Shown in pieces: positions 25,777 through 33,237 of a stretch of DNA of 64,000 nt (its first letter is position 1; the number at the start of each line of letters is the position of its first letter). Source of the stretch: JBCCGR01 sp039029195. GTDB taxonomy: Bacteria > Pseudomonadota > Alphaproteobacteria > Rhizobiales > Rhizobiaceae. The stretch lies in contig JBCCGR010000005.1 of the NCBI GenBank assembly GCA_039029195.1, forward strand, positions 1 to 64,000. The letters are read 5' to 3'. The notes under the pieces are model-generated. The model saw nothing but the letters and a program-made list of their open reading frames with translations, did no database searches and was not told where the DNA came from. Both the position numbers and the translations under genes were made by a program.

Positions 25777-26199
25777 TCACGGACAGTTTTTGGTCTGCCA
25801 GACCATCTTGTTCTGACCGCGCCAGCAGCGGATCTGAATGCCCTGTGCGATCACCTTGAACTTGCCATCATCAAGCCCCTGCGAAATCCAGAATCGCCGC
25901 AGCCCTTCCTGAGAATCATCGGCAAAGCGGGTGCGCTGCACATCAATCAGAATGTAATTCGGATCGTGTCGAGATGAGGTGACGGATACATCCTCTCGGT
26001 CTCCTTCAGGCGAACTCACTTTGCCGGAAATGTCGGAAATCGCCAGTTGCATTGGATCTGCGAGTACCTTGCCCACATCCCCGGTTTCCACTCTTGAATT
26101 GTCGATGAGCTTTGTAAGGGCTTCCGGCAAGGGGTCAGCGGCATGGGTTGAAACAATCGATCCTGCCAAAATGGCGCACGCAAAACTCAACACACTCAA
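25777..26199 (-). CDS. Secreted or periplasmic protein of unknown function in the suf operon
   Basis: This is a 140-residue protein with an N-terminal signal peptide (hydrophobic ACAILAGSIV, likely cleavage after THA-A). The mature part is acidic and ends with two cysteines (RCWRGQ and TKNCP) that could form a periplasmic disulfide. The family is not recognised. The start is TTG at 26199, with GGAG nine bases upstream; the adjacent ATT codon is an unlikely alternative. A possible promoter with an operator-like repeat lies upstream (26258-26277). Confidence 0.65.
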   Translation of the reverse strand: MSVLSFACAILAGSIVSTHAADPLPEALTKLIDNSRVETGDVGKVLADPMQLAISDISGKVSSPEGDREDVSVTSSRHDPNYILIDVQRTRFADDSQEGLRRFWISQGLDDGKFKVIAQGIQIRCWRGQNKMVWQTKNCP

Positions 26200-26257
26200 A
26201 ATGGATCTCTCCCTATAAATTCAACGATTTAGCCAATTCAGCACAATCAACTACCAA

Positions 26258-26277
26258 AATGCGTACTATATCGCATT
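26258..26277 (-). promoter_or_regulatory. Possible internal suf-operon promoter with operator-like inverted repeat
   Basis: AATGCG and CGCATT form a 6-bp inverted repeat around an 8-base centre. On the minus strand the centre contains TATAGT, a good -10 box, and CTGTCC lies 17 bases further upstream as a poor -35. Transcription would give a leader of about 50-60 bases before the TTG at 26199. Both elements are short and unproven. Confidence 0.35.
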
Positions 26278-26299
26278 ATGTTTGCGAGGACAGCGTGCT

Positions 26300-26596
26300 C
26301 TAGCGACGTGAAAAGAGTTTCCACCCCAATCCCACCAGGATCACCAGAAAAATTGCTACGGCGAAGGCCAACACGCCATGCTCTGCCATCGTCTGACTAA
26401 ATGTGTCACGACGCGGCATTAGTGTTCCGCTGGATATGCAGGGCCAGATCCAACTGGTTTTTGGCTTGTCCCAACTCAGATAGACCGCAACCGAAAACAC
26501 GATGAGTGTCAGTGCCAGAACACCAAACAGCTTTCGATAATGGCGGCGGGTGAAGGGTTCCTGCTCAGATTCCTCTATTTCTCCACCGTCATTCAT
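26300..26596 (-). CDS. Small two-helix membrane protein of unknown function after sufB
   Basis: This 98-residue protein starts MNDGGEIEESEQEPF, an acidic cytoplasmic head. Hydrophobic helices follow at about 24-42 and 73-92, separated by a segment containing KPKTSWIWPCISSG. It ends in a basic SRR tail. No family is recognised. ATG 26596 lies just after the sufB stop; an in-frame TTG abutting that stop (26605) is an alternative start. It is one of three consecutive small envelope genes between sufB and sufC. Confidence 0.6.
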   Translation of the reverse strand: MNDGGEIEESEQEPFTRRHYRKLFGVLALTLIVFSVAVYLSWDKPKTSWIWPCISSGTLMPRRDTFSQTMAEHGVLAFAVAIFLVILVGLGWKLFSRR

Positions 26597-26605
26597 ATAG
26601 AGCAA

Positions 26606-28120
26606 CTACCCCACACTGCCTTCGAGCGATATGCCGATGAGCTTTTGCGCTTCGACTGCAAACTCCATCGGCAGTTGCTGAATCACATCGCGCACAAATC
26701 CGTTGACGATCAAAGCAACCGCCTCTTCTTCCGGAATGCCGCGCTGCAGGCAGTAGAACAACTGATCGTCAGAAATTTTTGAGGTGGTTGCCTCATGTTC
26801 AAACTGGGCAGTTGGCGTTTTCGCCTCGATATAGGGCACCGTGTGTGCGCCGCATTGGTCACCGATCAACAGGGAATCGCATTGGGTGAAGTTACGGGCG
26901 TTCTGCGCCTTGCGATGCGCTGAAACCTGCCCGCGATAGGTATTTTGCGAGCGACCGGCCGAAATCCCTTTGGAGATGATGCGGCTGGAGGTATTTTTCC
27001 CAAGATGCAGCATTTTTGTGCCGGAATCGATCTGCTGACGACCATTGGAAACAGCGATCGAGTAAAATTCCCCGCGGGAATTGTCGCCGCGCAAGATGCA
27101 GGAAGGGTATTTCCAGGTGATCGCTGAACCGGTCTCCACCTGCGTCCACGATATTTTGGAGTTTTCACCCCGGCAGTCACCACGCTTGGTCACAAAATTG
27201 TAGATGCCGCCCTTCCCGTCGGCATCGCCGGGATACCAGTTCTGAACGGTTGAGTATTTTATCTCCGCGTCGTCCATCGCGACGAGCTCCACCACCGCCG
27301 CATGAAGCTGGTTTTCATCGCGCTGCGGTGCCGTGCATCCTTCGAGATACGAAACATAAGAGCCCTTTTCCGCGATGATGAGCGTGCGCTCAAACTGACC
27401 GGTGTTCATCTCGTTGATGCGGAAATAGGTCGAGAGCTCCATCGGGCAGCGCACACCTTCCGGAACGTACACAAACGAACCATCGGTAAACACTGCACTA
27501 TTGAGCGTGGCGTAGTAGTTGTCGGTCACCGGCACCACGGACGCCAGGTACTTCTGGATGAGCTCCGGATGATCCCGAATTGCTTCGGAAATTGAACAGA
27601 AAATCACGCCAGCCTTGGCAAGCTCTTCCTTGAAGGTCGTGACCACAGATACTGAATCGAACACCGCATCAACCGCAACAGGCCGTGACTGGCCGACCGG
27701 CAGATCGTCCAGTGGCGAAGGTTCGCCGTGCTTGCGCACTCCGGCCAGAATTTCCTGCTCTTTCAACGGAATACCTAGTTTTTCGTAGGTGCGCAGGAGC
27801 TCAGGGTCCACCTCATCCAGACTTTTTGGTCCGTCAGTCGATTTGGGCGCTGCGTAATAGTAGATGTCCTGAAAATCGATCTGGGGATAATCCACCCGTG
27901 CCCATGAGGGTTCGGTCATGGTTTTCCAGCGCTGAAACGCATCAAGGCGCCACTGGAGCATCCATTCAGGCTCATCTTTCTTCGCAGAAATGAAACGAAT
28001 GATGTCTTCGTTCAGCCCTTTCGGGGCTTTGTCCGTCTCAATATCGGTCGAGAAGCCGTACTTGTACTGATCGACATCGATCTCACGAACCTGATCAATG
28101 GTCTCCTGAACAGCAGCCAT
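26606..28120 (-). CDS. sufB: Fe-S cluster assembly scaffold subunit SufB
   Basis: SufB is the scaffold subunit on which [4Fe-4S] clusters are built. The 504-residue protein has the SufB-specific N-terminal region (EPEWMLQWRLDAFQRW), the segment with SYLEGCTAPQRDENQLHAAVVE including the sulfur-accepting cysteine region, and the C-terminal FEHEATTSKISDDQLFYCLQRGI. Its ATG has a GGAGTG sequence six bases upstream. It lies 55 bases after the NifS-type desulfurase gene. Three small unknown genes separate it from sufC, whereas in many operons sufC follows directly. Confidence 0.96.
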   Translation of the reverse strand: MAAVQETIDQVREIDVDQYKYGFSTDIETDKAPKGLNEDIIRFISAKKDEPEWMLQWRLDAFQRWKTMTEPSWARVDYPQIDFQDIYYYAAPKSTDGPKSLDEVDPELLRTYEKLGIPLKEQEILAGVRKHGEPSPLDDLPVGQSRPVAVDAVFDSVSVVTTFKEELAKAGVIFCSISEAIRDHPELIQKYLASVVPVTDNYYATLNSAVFTDGSFVYVPEGVRCPMELSTYFRINEMNTGQFERTLIIAEKGSYVSYLEGCTAPQRDENQLHAAVVELVAMDDAEIKYSTVQNWYPGDADGKGGIYNFVTKRGDCRGENSKISWTQVETGSAITWKYPSCILRGDNSRGEFYSIAVSNGRQQIDSGTKMLHLGKNTSSRIISKGISAGRSQNTYRGQVSAHRKAQNARNFTQCDSLLIGDQCGAHTVPYIEAKTPTAQFEHEATTSKISDDQLFYCLQRGIPEEEAVALIVNGFVRDVIQQLPMEFAVEAQKLIGISLEGSVG

Positions 28121-28175
28121 GTTTCACTCCAGTCTATTCGGGTTCAAGGCCCGAAAGATAAATCAATTCAAAGCG

Positions 28176-29357
28176 TCAGCGCCGGGTGGCCAGACGGTTT
28201 GTCATCTTCTCCCAAGCGCCCGCGAAACGGTCGACATCATCCTGCGTGCTGGACCAGCCTAGGCTGATACGCACCGAACATCGCGCCAGATCCTCGTCCA
28301 CACCCATTGCTGCAAGCACATGGGATGGCTTGACGCTGCCTGATGAGCACGCGGACCCGGATGATATTGAAACACCATCAAGATCAAGCGAGATCAGGGC
28401 CGTCTCTGCCGGAATGCCCGCCACGGCAAACGCGGTGGTATTTGCAACCCGATTTGCGGCCTTGCCAAAAACCACAGGCGCGGGAGAGGCGTTGCCACTT
28501 CGTGCTGATATAGTCGCAACCGCGTCTTCAATCGAGTCCCTCAGTCGGGAAATTTCTTCTGACTTTTCAATTTCCTGTGCAGCCACTTCCGCAGCAGCTC
28601 CAAAACCGGCAATTGCTGCCGCGTTTTCAGTGCCACCGCGATGGGACTTTTCCTGCCCTCCTCCGACAATCAGCGGGGCTGGAGAAACCGTCGCGTCTCG
28701 CAATACAAGCGCACCTGCGCCCTGGGGTCCGCCGATTTTGTGGGCGGAAAGGATCATGAAATCAGCCTGTAGCGTGTTGATATCAACCGGGACGCGCCCC
28801 ACTGCCTGAACCGCATCGACCAACAGATATCCACCGGCATCGTGAACCAGCCCTGCTGCCGTCTGTACAGGTTGAATGACGCCGGTTTCATTGTTGACTA
28901 GCATGATTGCTGCGAGAAACGGGTCACCTTGTTCTTTGATTTCATCAAGCTTGACGGAAAGTGCAGCCAGATCGATTTCACCGTTTGGTAAAAGTGGGAT
29001 CATGGAGATCGCATCCGGTGAAAACCGACCACCGGACAGAACGCAGGGATGTTCACCTTTCGACACCAGAAGCTGTTTGAGAACCGTGTCTCCTAAGGCG
29101 GTTTTCACCAAGGGTGAAAGAGCCATGTTAGCGGCTTCCGTGGCGCCGCTGGTGAAGATCGTGTTTTTGTCCGAACCGCCAACTAGCTTGGCGACCTGTG
29201 CCCGTGCTTTCTCGATGGTTGTACGCGGCGCGCGACCGTCAGCGTGCACCGATGACGCATTTCCGGTTTGATCAAGCACCGCCAGCATGGCGTCCCGCGC
29301 TTCAGGCCGCAAAGGTGCCGAAGCATTGTGATCCAGATAGGCGCGATCGGCTGTCAC
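28176..29357 (-). CDS. NifS/IscS-type cysteine desulfurase heading the suf operon
   Basis: This 393-residue class I PLP-dependent desulfurase differs from the SufS encoded further down. It starts TADRAYLDHNASAPLRPEA, has the PLP lysine in LSAHKIGGPQGAG and the catalytic cysteine in SISSGSACSSGS. It may provide sulfur for Fe-S assembly or tRNA thiolation. The start is GTG at 29357, with GGAGG seven bases upstream. It is the first gene of the operon and is divergent from the alpha/beta hydrolase. No IscR-type regulator gene is present nearby. Confidence 0.9.
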   Translation of the reverse strand: MTADRAYLDHNASAPLRPEARDAMLAVLDQTGNASSVHADGRAPRTTIEKARAQVAKLVGGSDKNTIFTSGATEAANMALSPLVKTALGDTVLKQLLVSKGEHPCVLSGGRFSPDAISMIPLLPNGEIDLAALSVKLDEIKEQGDPFLAAIMLVNNETGVIQPVQTAAGLVHDAGGYLLVDAVQAVGRVPVDINTLQADFMILSAHKIGGPQGAGALVLRDATVSPAPLIVGGGQEKSHRGGTENAAAIAGFGAAAEVAAQEIEKSEEISRLRDSIEDAVATISARSGNASPAPVVFGKAANRVANTTAFAVAGIPAETALISLDLDGVSISSGSACSSGSVKPSHVLAAMGVDEDLARCSVRISLGWSSTQDDVDRFAGAWEKMTNRLATRR

Positions 29358-29585
29358 AGAGAACCCTCCGACAGCGAAAAATCGGATTTAAGGTTGTTTG
29401 GCAAAGTAAGGTCGTATTTTCTTGTATTTTTGGGTCGGTTTGCCCTATTTAGCCGCTGGATTTCCCGAAGACCACGCCGGGAAACAAGAAACACATCAGA
29501 TTTTCGCGCCTGGTCTGACCCACCTGCGCGCCAGCGAAGCCGGATCGTGTGATGAACCGCGACGGCCCTCGCTTCAGGAGTAACA

Positions 29586-30269
29586 ATGCCCGAAGTCATT
29601 TTCAACGGACCATCAGGCCGTCTCGAAGGCCGATATCAACCGTCAAAAGACCCGAATGCACCGATTGCGATTATTCTTCATCCGCATCCGCACCCAAAGT
29701 TCGGCGGAACGATGAACAACCCAATCGTGTATGACCTGTTCTACATGTTCGTGAATCGTGGTTTCACAGCGCTTCGTTTCAACTTTCGCGGTGTCGGACG
29801 CAGTCAGGGTGAGTTCGATCACGGCCATGGCGAACTTTCCGACGCAGCGGCTGCCCTTGACTGGGTTCAGGGCTTGCATCCAGATTCCACAGGTTGCTGG
29901 GTTGCCGGCTTTTCCTTCGGCTCATGGATCGGAATGCAGCTTTTGATGCGACGTCCTGAGATCGAAGGCTTCATGTCGATTGCACCGCAACCCAACATCT
30001 ATGATTTTGCCTTCCTGGCCCCCTGCCCGTCATCCGGGCTCATCATTCACGGGTCGGAAGACAAGGTGTCGCCACCAAAGGATGTGCAGGTGCTCGTGGA
30101 CAAGCTCCACACCCAAAAGGGCATCACGATCACCCAGAACATCATTCCAGATGCCAATCACTTCTTCTCCAATCACTCGGAAGAACTGATCGATCATTGC
30201 CAGACCTATCTCGACAAGCGATTGGGTTTGATTGAAGGTGGCATTGAAGAAACAATGCTGCTGCGCTGA
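29586..30269 (+). CDS. Alpha/beta hydrolase
   Basis: This is a 227-residue cytoplasmic serine hydrolase. Motifs: the oxyanion-region histidines in ILHPHPHPKFGGTM, the nucleophile elbow AGFSFGSWIG, the acid region HGSEDKVSPP and the catalytic His in IPDANHFF. The family is often found beside the suf operon in Rhizobiales; its substrate is unknown. An AGGAG sequence precedes the ATG. It is divergent from the cysteine desulfurase across a 228-base gap and followed closely by a DUF427 gene. Confidence 0.85.
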   Translation: MPEVIFNGPSGRLEGRYQPSKDPNAPIAIILHPHPHPKFGGTMNNPIVYDLFYMFVNRGFTALRFNFRGVGRSQGEFDHGHGELSDAAAALDWVQGLHPDSTGCWVAGFSFGSWIGMQLLMRRPEIEGFMSIAPQPNIYDFAFLAPCPSSGLIIHGSEDKVSPPKDVQVLVDKLHTQKGITITQNIIPDANHFFSNHSEELIDHCQTYLDKRLGLIEGGIEETMLLR

Positions 30270-30293
30270 TCAAACAACTGGAGGACGCCCGCG

Positions 30294-30704
30294 TTGGAGG
30301 ATGTCGTTACCAATCTTCCAGGCAATCCGGTGCGAAATCCGGACCACCCGGCACACATGATGTGGATCACCCGCCCCGAACGTCGGTTTGTCGCTTCGTT
30401 GAATGGTGAGACACTTGCCGAGTCTGACAACGCAGTTGTGGTAACGGAACTTGGGCGTTCCATGTACGCGGCGGCCATCTATTTTCCGGCGCAGGACGTT
30501 GCCGCTACATTGGTGGAGCAAGAAGACACGACGATTTGCCCAGTGAAAGGCAAGTCTCGTTGGCTAACGCTTGAAACGAGCGACGGCGAACCGAAACCCA
30601 AGTTTGCCTGGTCCTATTTTGAGAGCGTACCGGGAGCAGAAGAACTCACGAGCCGCATCGCTTTTTCTAGAAATGAAGTAACCATCACCGACGCGCCGCT
30701 TTAA
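30294..30704 (+). CDS. DUF427 domain protein (TTG start)
   Basis: This 136-residue protein contains a DUF427 domain, recognisable from VVTELGRSMYAAAIYFPAQDV and the C-terminal FAWSYFESVPGAEELTSRIAF. The function is unknown; the fold is a small beta-rich domain. TTG at 30294 is the only start with a good ribosome binding site (GGAGG nine bases upstream). It lies 24 bases after the hydrolase, probably in one transcript. Its TAA overlaps the anmK stop by four bases on the opposite strand. Confidence 0.82.
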   Translation: MEDVVTNLPGNPVRNPDHPAHMMWITRPERRFVASLNGETLAESDNAVVVTELGRSMYAAAIYFPAQDVAATLVEQEDTTICPVKGKSRWLTLETSDGEPKPKFAWSYFESVPGAEELTSRIAFSRNEVTITDAPL

Positions 30705-31828
30705 GACATCACAGAGGCTTCTACGCCACCTGACACGGCCTCCCGACACCCGGTTGTGTTTGGATACGTCAATGGCAAACCCAGATGCGAGCGGACCGCT
30801 AGATAGGCAAAGGCCTCCGCTTCCATTGCATCGCCATCAAATCCATGGGTCTCTGCAGCATCCACCTGCGCACCTTTTGCGTCTGCCAGCTCGGCCAGAT
30901 CCGCAATGATCGCGGCGTTCTTTCGGCCTCCACCACATATCACAAATCGTTCCGGCATTTCCGGTAAGTGCTCGCACCCCTTGATGATGGCTTCCGCCGT
31001 CAACCGCGCCAACGTGCGCGCACCGTCTGACAGTTCCAGAACACCCGGCTTCAACGGTTCAAAATCAAGGCGATCGAGCGACTTTGGAGCGGAAAGACTG
31101 AAATAGGGTAGTTCCAGATAGGCCTCCAACACCGACTTATGATAACGCCCTTCGCTGGCGATCAACCCGCCTTGATCAAGTGGGATGCCGGCTTCCTGTT
31201 GAAGCCATTGGTCAATCAGCGCATTGCCGGGCCCGGTATCGAAGGCAAACAGATCGCCTTCCGGCGCAATCCAGGTGATGTTGGAGATGCCGCCAATGTT
31301 GACGAATGCAACTGGCGTTCGGCGCTCTGACCAAACCCCGTCCGCCAGAGCGCGATGATAGACCGGCACCAACGGCGCGCCTTGCCCGCCGTGTCGCATA
31401 TCGTTGGCACGGAAATCATAGACAACATCAATACCGGTGGCTGCCGCCAGATGTTTTCCCAGCCCAAGTTGCACAGTCACACCGACATCCGGTCTGTGCA
31501 GCACCGTTTGTCCATGAAACCCAATGAAATCGACGGTTTGTGCAGCGATGTTGAATCGATCCAGGAACTGTGACACAGCGTCGGCGTGATGATCCGTCAG
31601 CAGCGTTTCGAGATACGCCAAGCCGCCCGGTCGTGCGGTCCGGTCATACTCAATCTCTTTCGCAGCCTCCAACCCCACTTCAATGAGTCGCCTCACATCG
31701 ACGGAATAGGGAATTTCGATCGCCGGACCACGCTCCACCATGGATTGACCATCAGTCTTCACAAGCGCAACATCGATGCCATCCATCGACGTGCCGCTCA
31801 TCAAGCCGATTGCCGTGAAAATGGTCAC
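30701..31828 (-). CDS. anmK: Anhydro-N-acetylmuramic acid kinase AnmK
   Basis: AnmK phosphorylates and opens 1,6-anhydro-MurNAc during cell-wall recycling. The 375-residue protein has the ATP-binding GLMSGTSMDGIDVALV near the N-terminus, GFHGQTVLHRP, VNIGGISNITW and the C-terminal GGGRKNAAI, all typical of the family. GTG at 31828 is chosen as start because it gives the normal N-terminus and length; an AAAGG sequence lies eight bases upstream. It is divergent from tyrS and convergent with the DUF427 gene. Confidence 0.93.
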   Translation of the reverse strand: MTIFTAIGLMSGTSMDGIDVALVKTDGQSMVERGPAIEIPYSVDVRRLIEVGLEAAKEIEYDRTARPGGLAYLETLLTDHHADAVSQFLDRFNIAAQTVDFIGFHGQTVLHRPDVGVTVQLGLGKHLAAATGIDVVYDFRANDMRHGGQGAPLVPVYHRALADGVWSERRTPVAFVNIGGISNITWIAPEGDLFAFDTGPGNALIDQWLQQEAGIPLDQGGLIASEGRYHKSVLEAYLELPYFSLSAPKSLDRLDFEPLKPGVLELSDGARTLARLTAEAIIKGCEHLPEMPERFVICGGGRKNAAIIADLAELADAKGAQVDAAETHGFDGDAMEAEAFAYLAVRSHLGLPLTYPNTTGCREAVSGGVEASVMS

Positions 31829-31942
31829 AGTGGAAGGCCTTTCGCTCAAACTGAGGCATTTGCCGGGTGAATTTGTCAGTGAGAGGTGATAGGCCGCACG
31901 CAGAATCATCTCACGACCCGATCATAGACGGACGAACGATCC

Positions 31943-33196
31943 ATGGCCCGCTTCAAATCCGATTTTCTCAACACGCTGTCCGAGCGCGGATTTATCCATC
32001 AGATTTCAGACGAAACCGGTCTGGATGCTCAGCTCGCCAAGGAAACGACCACCGCTTATATCGGCTTCGACTGCACCGCACCCAGCCTGCACGCCGGTTC
32101 ATTGGTGCAGATTATGATCCTCTACTGGTTCCAGCAGACCGGCCACCGCCCGCTCGCCCTGATGGGGGGTGGAACCACGATGGTGGGGGACCCGACCGGC
32201 AAGGATGAAAGCCGCAAGATGCTAACCCCAGCCGATATCGAAGACAACAAGGCCGGAATTCGCAGGGTCTTTTCCAAGTTTCTCAACTTTGGTGACGGGC
32301 CTCAGGATGCCGTGATGCCCGACAACGCGGAATGGCTTCTGTCTCTGAACTATGTGGATTTCCTGCGCGAATTTGGCAAACATTTCTCCGTCAATGCCAT
32401 GCTTGCCCGCGATGCGGTGAAACTGCGCCTTGAACGGGAGCAGCACCTGTCGTTCCTTGAGTTCAACTACATGATCCTGCAGGCCTACGACTTTGTTGAA
32501 CTCAACAAACGCTATGATTGCCGCTTGCAGATGGGCGGCTCAGATCAGTGGGGGAACATCGTTTCCGGCGTTGATCTGGGTCGGCGCGCGGGAACCTCCG
32601 ACCTGTTTGCTCTAACGACGCCTCTGCTTGCGACCTCGTCCGGCGCAAAGATGGGCAAAACAGCCGCGGGTGCGGTGTGGCTGGAAGCCGATATGCTCTC
32701 TGAGTACGACTACTGGCAGTACTGGCGCAATGCCGAGGATGCGGATGTCGGCCGTTTCTTGAAGCTCTTCACAACAATGCCGCTGGATGAAATTGCCCGT
32801 TTGGAAGCGCTCGAAGGTGCTGAACTCAACGAGGCAAAGATTGTTCTCGCCACCGAGGCGACTGCCATGGTGCATGGCCGCGAGAAGGCCGAACAAGCCC
32901 GAGACACAGCACAGGCAACCTTTTCCGGTGCTGGTCGCTCCGACAATTTACCCACGATTGAGGTTTCCGCCAATGAAGCTGCTGATGGCATTGGTATTCT
33001 TGCCCTGATGGTCCGGGCCAAACTTGCGTCATCGAATGGCGAAGCCCGCCGTCACATCAAAGGTGGGGCGGTTAAAATTAACGATAAGCGCATTGATGAC
33101 GAACGCATGGTTCTCACCACCACCGAACTGGGTGGCGAAACCCCAATGAAACTGTCACTGGGCAAGAAAAAGCACGTTTTGGTTCGGATCGTCTGA
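31943..33196 (+). CDS. tyrS: Tyrosyl-tRNA synthetase TyrS
   Basis: This class I aminoacyl-tRNA synthetase charges tRNA-Tyr. The 417-residue protein has the HIGH-like segment SLHAGSLV (48-55), the tyrosine pocket with QMGGSDQWGNI, the KMSKS-like KMGKT (236-240) and an S4 RNA-binding domain at the C-terminus (KLASSNGEARRHIKGGAV). It stands divergent from anmK and converges on the DUF3971 gene. Confidence 0.97.
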   Translation: MARFKSDFLNTLSERGFIHQISDETGLDAQLAKETTTAYIGFDCTAPSLHAGSLVQIMILYWFQQTGHRPLALMGGGTTMVGDPTGKDESRKMLTPADIEDNKAGIRRVFSKFLNFGDGPQDAVMPDNAEWLLSLNYVDFLREFGKHFSVNAMLARDAVKLRLEREQHLSFLEFNYMILQAYDFVELNKRYDCRLQMGGSDQWGNIVSGVDLGRRAGTSDLFALTTPLLATSSGAKMGKTAAGAVWLEADMLSEYDYWQYWRNAEDADVGRFLKLFTTMPLDEIARLEALEGAELNEAKIVLATEATAMVHGREKAEQARDTAQATFSGAGRSDNLPTIEVSANEAADGIGILALMVRAKLASSNGEARRHIKGGAVKINDKRIDDERMVLTTTELGGETPMKLSLGKKKHVLVRIV

Positions 33197-33237
33197 CTGT
33201 CAGTTGGTTTACCGGACCAGCCTTCTGGCGTTCCAAC

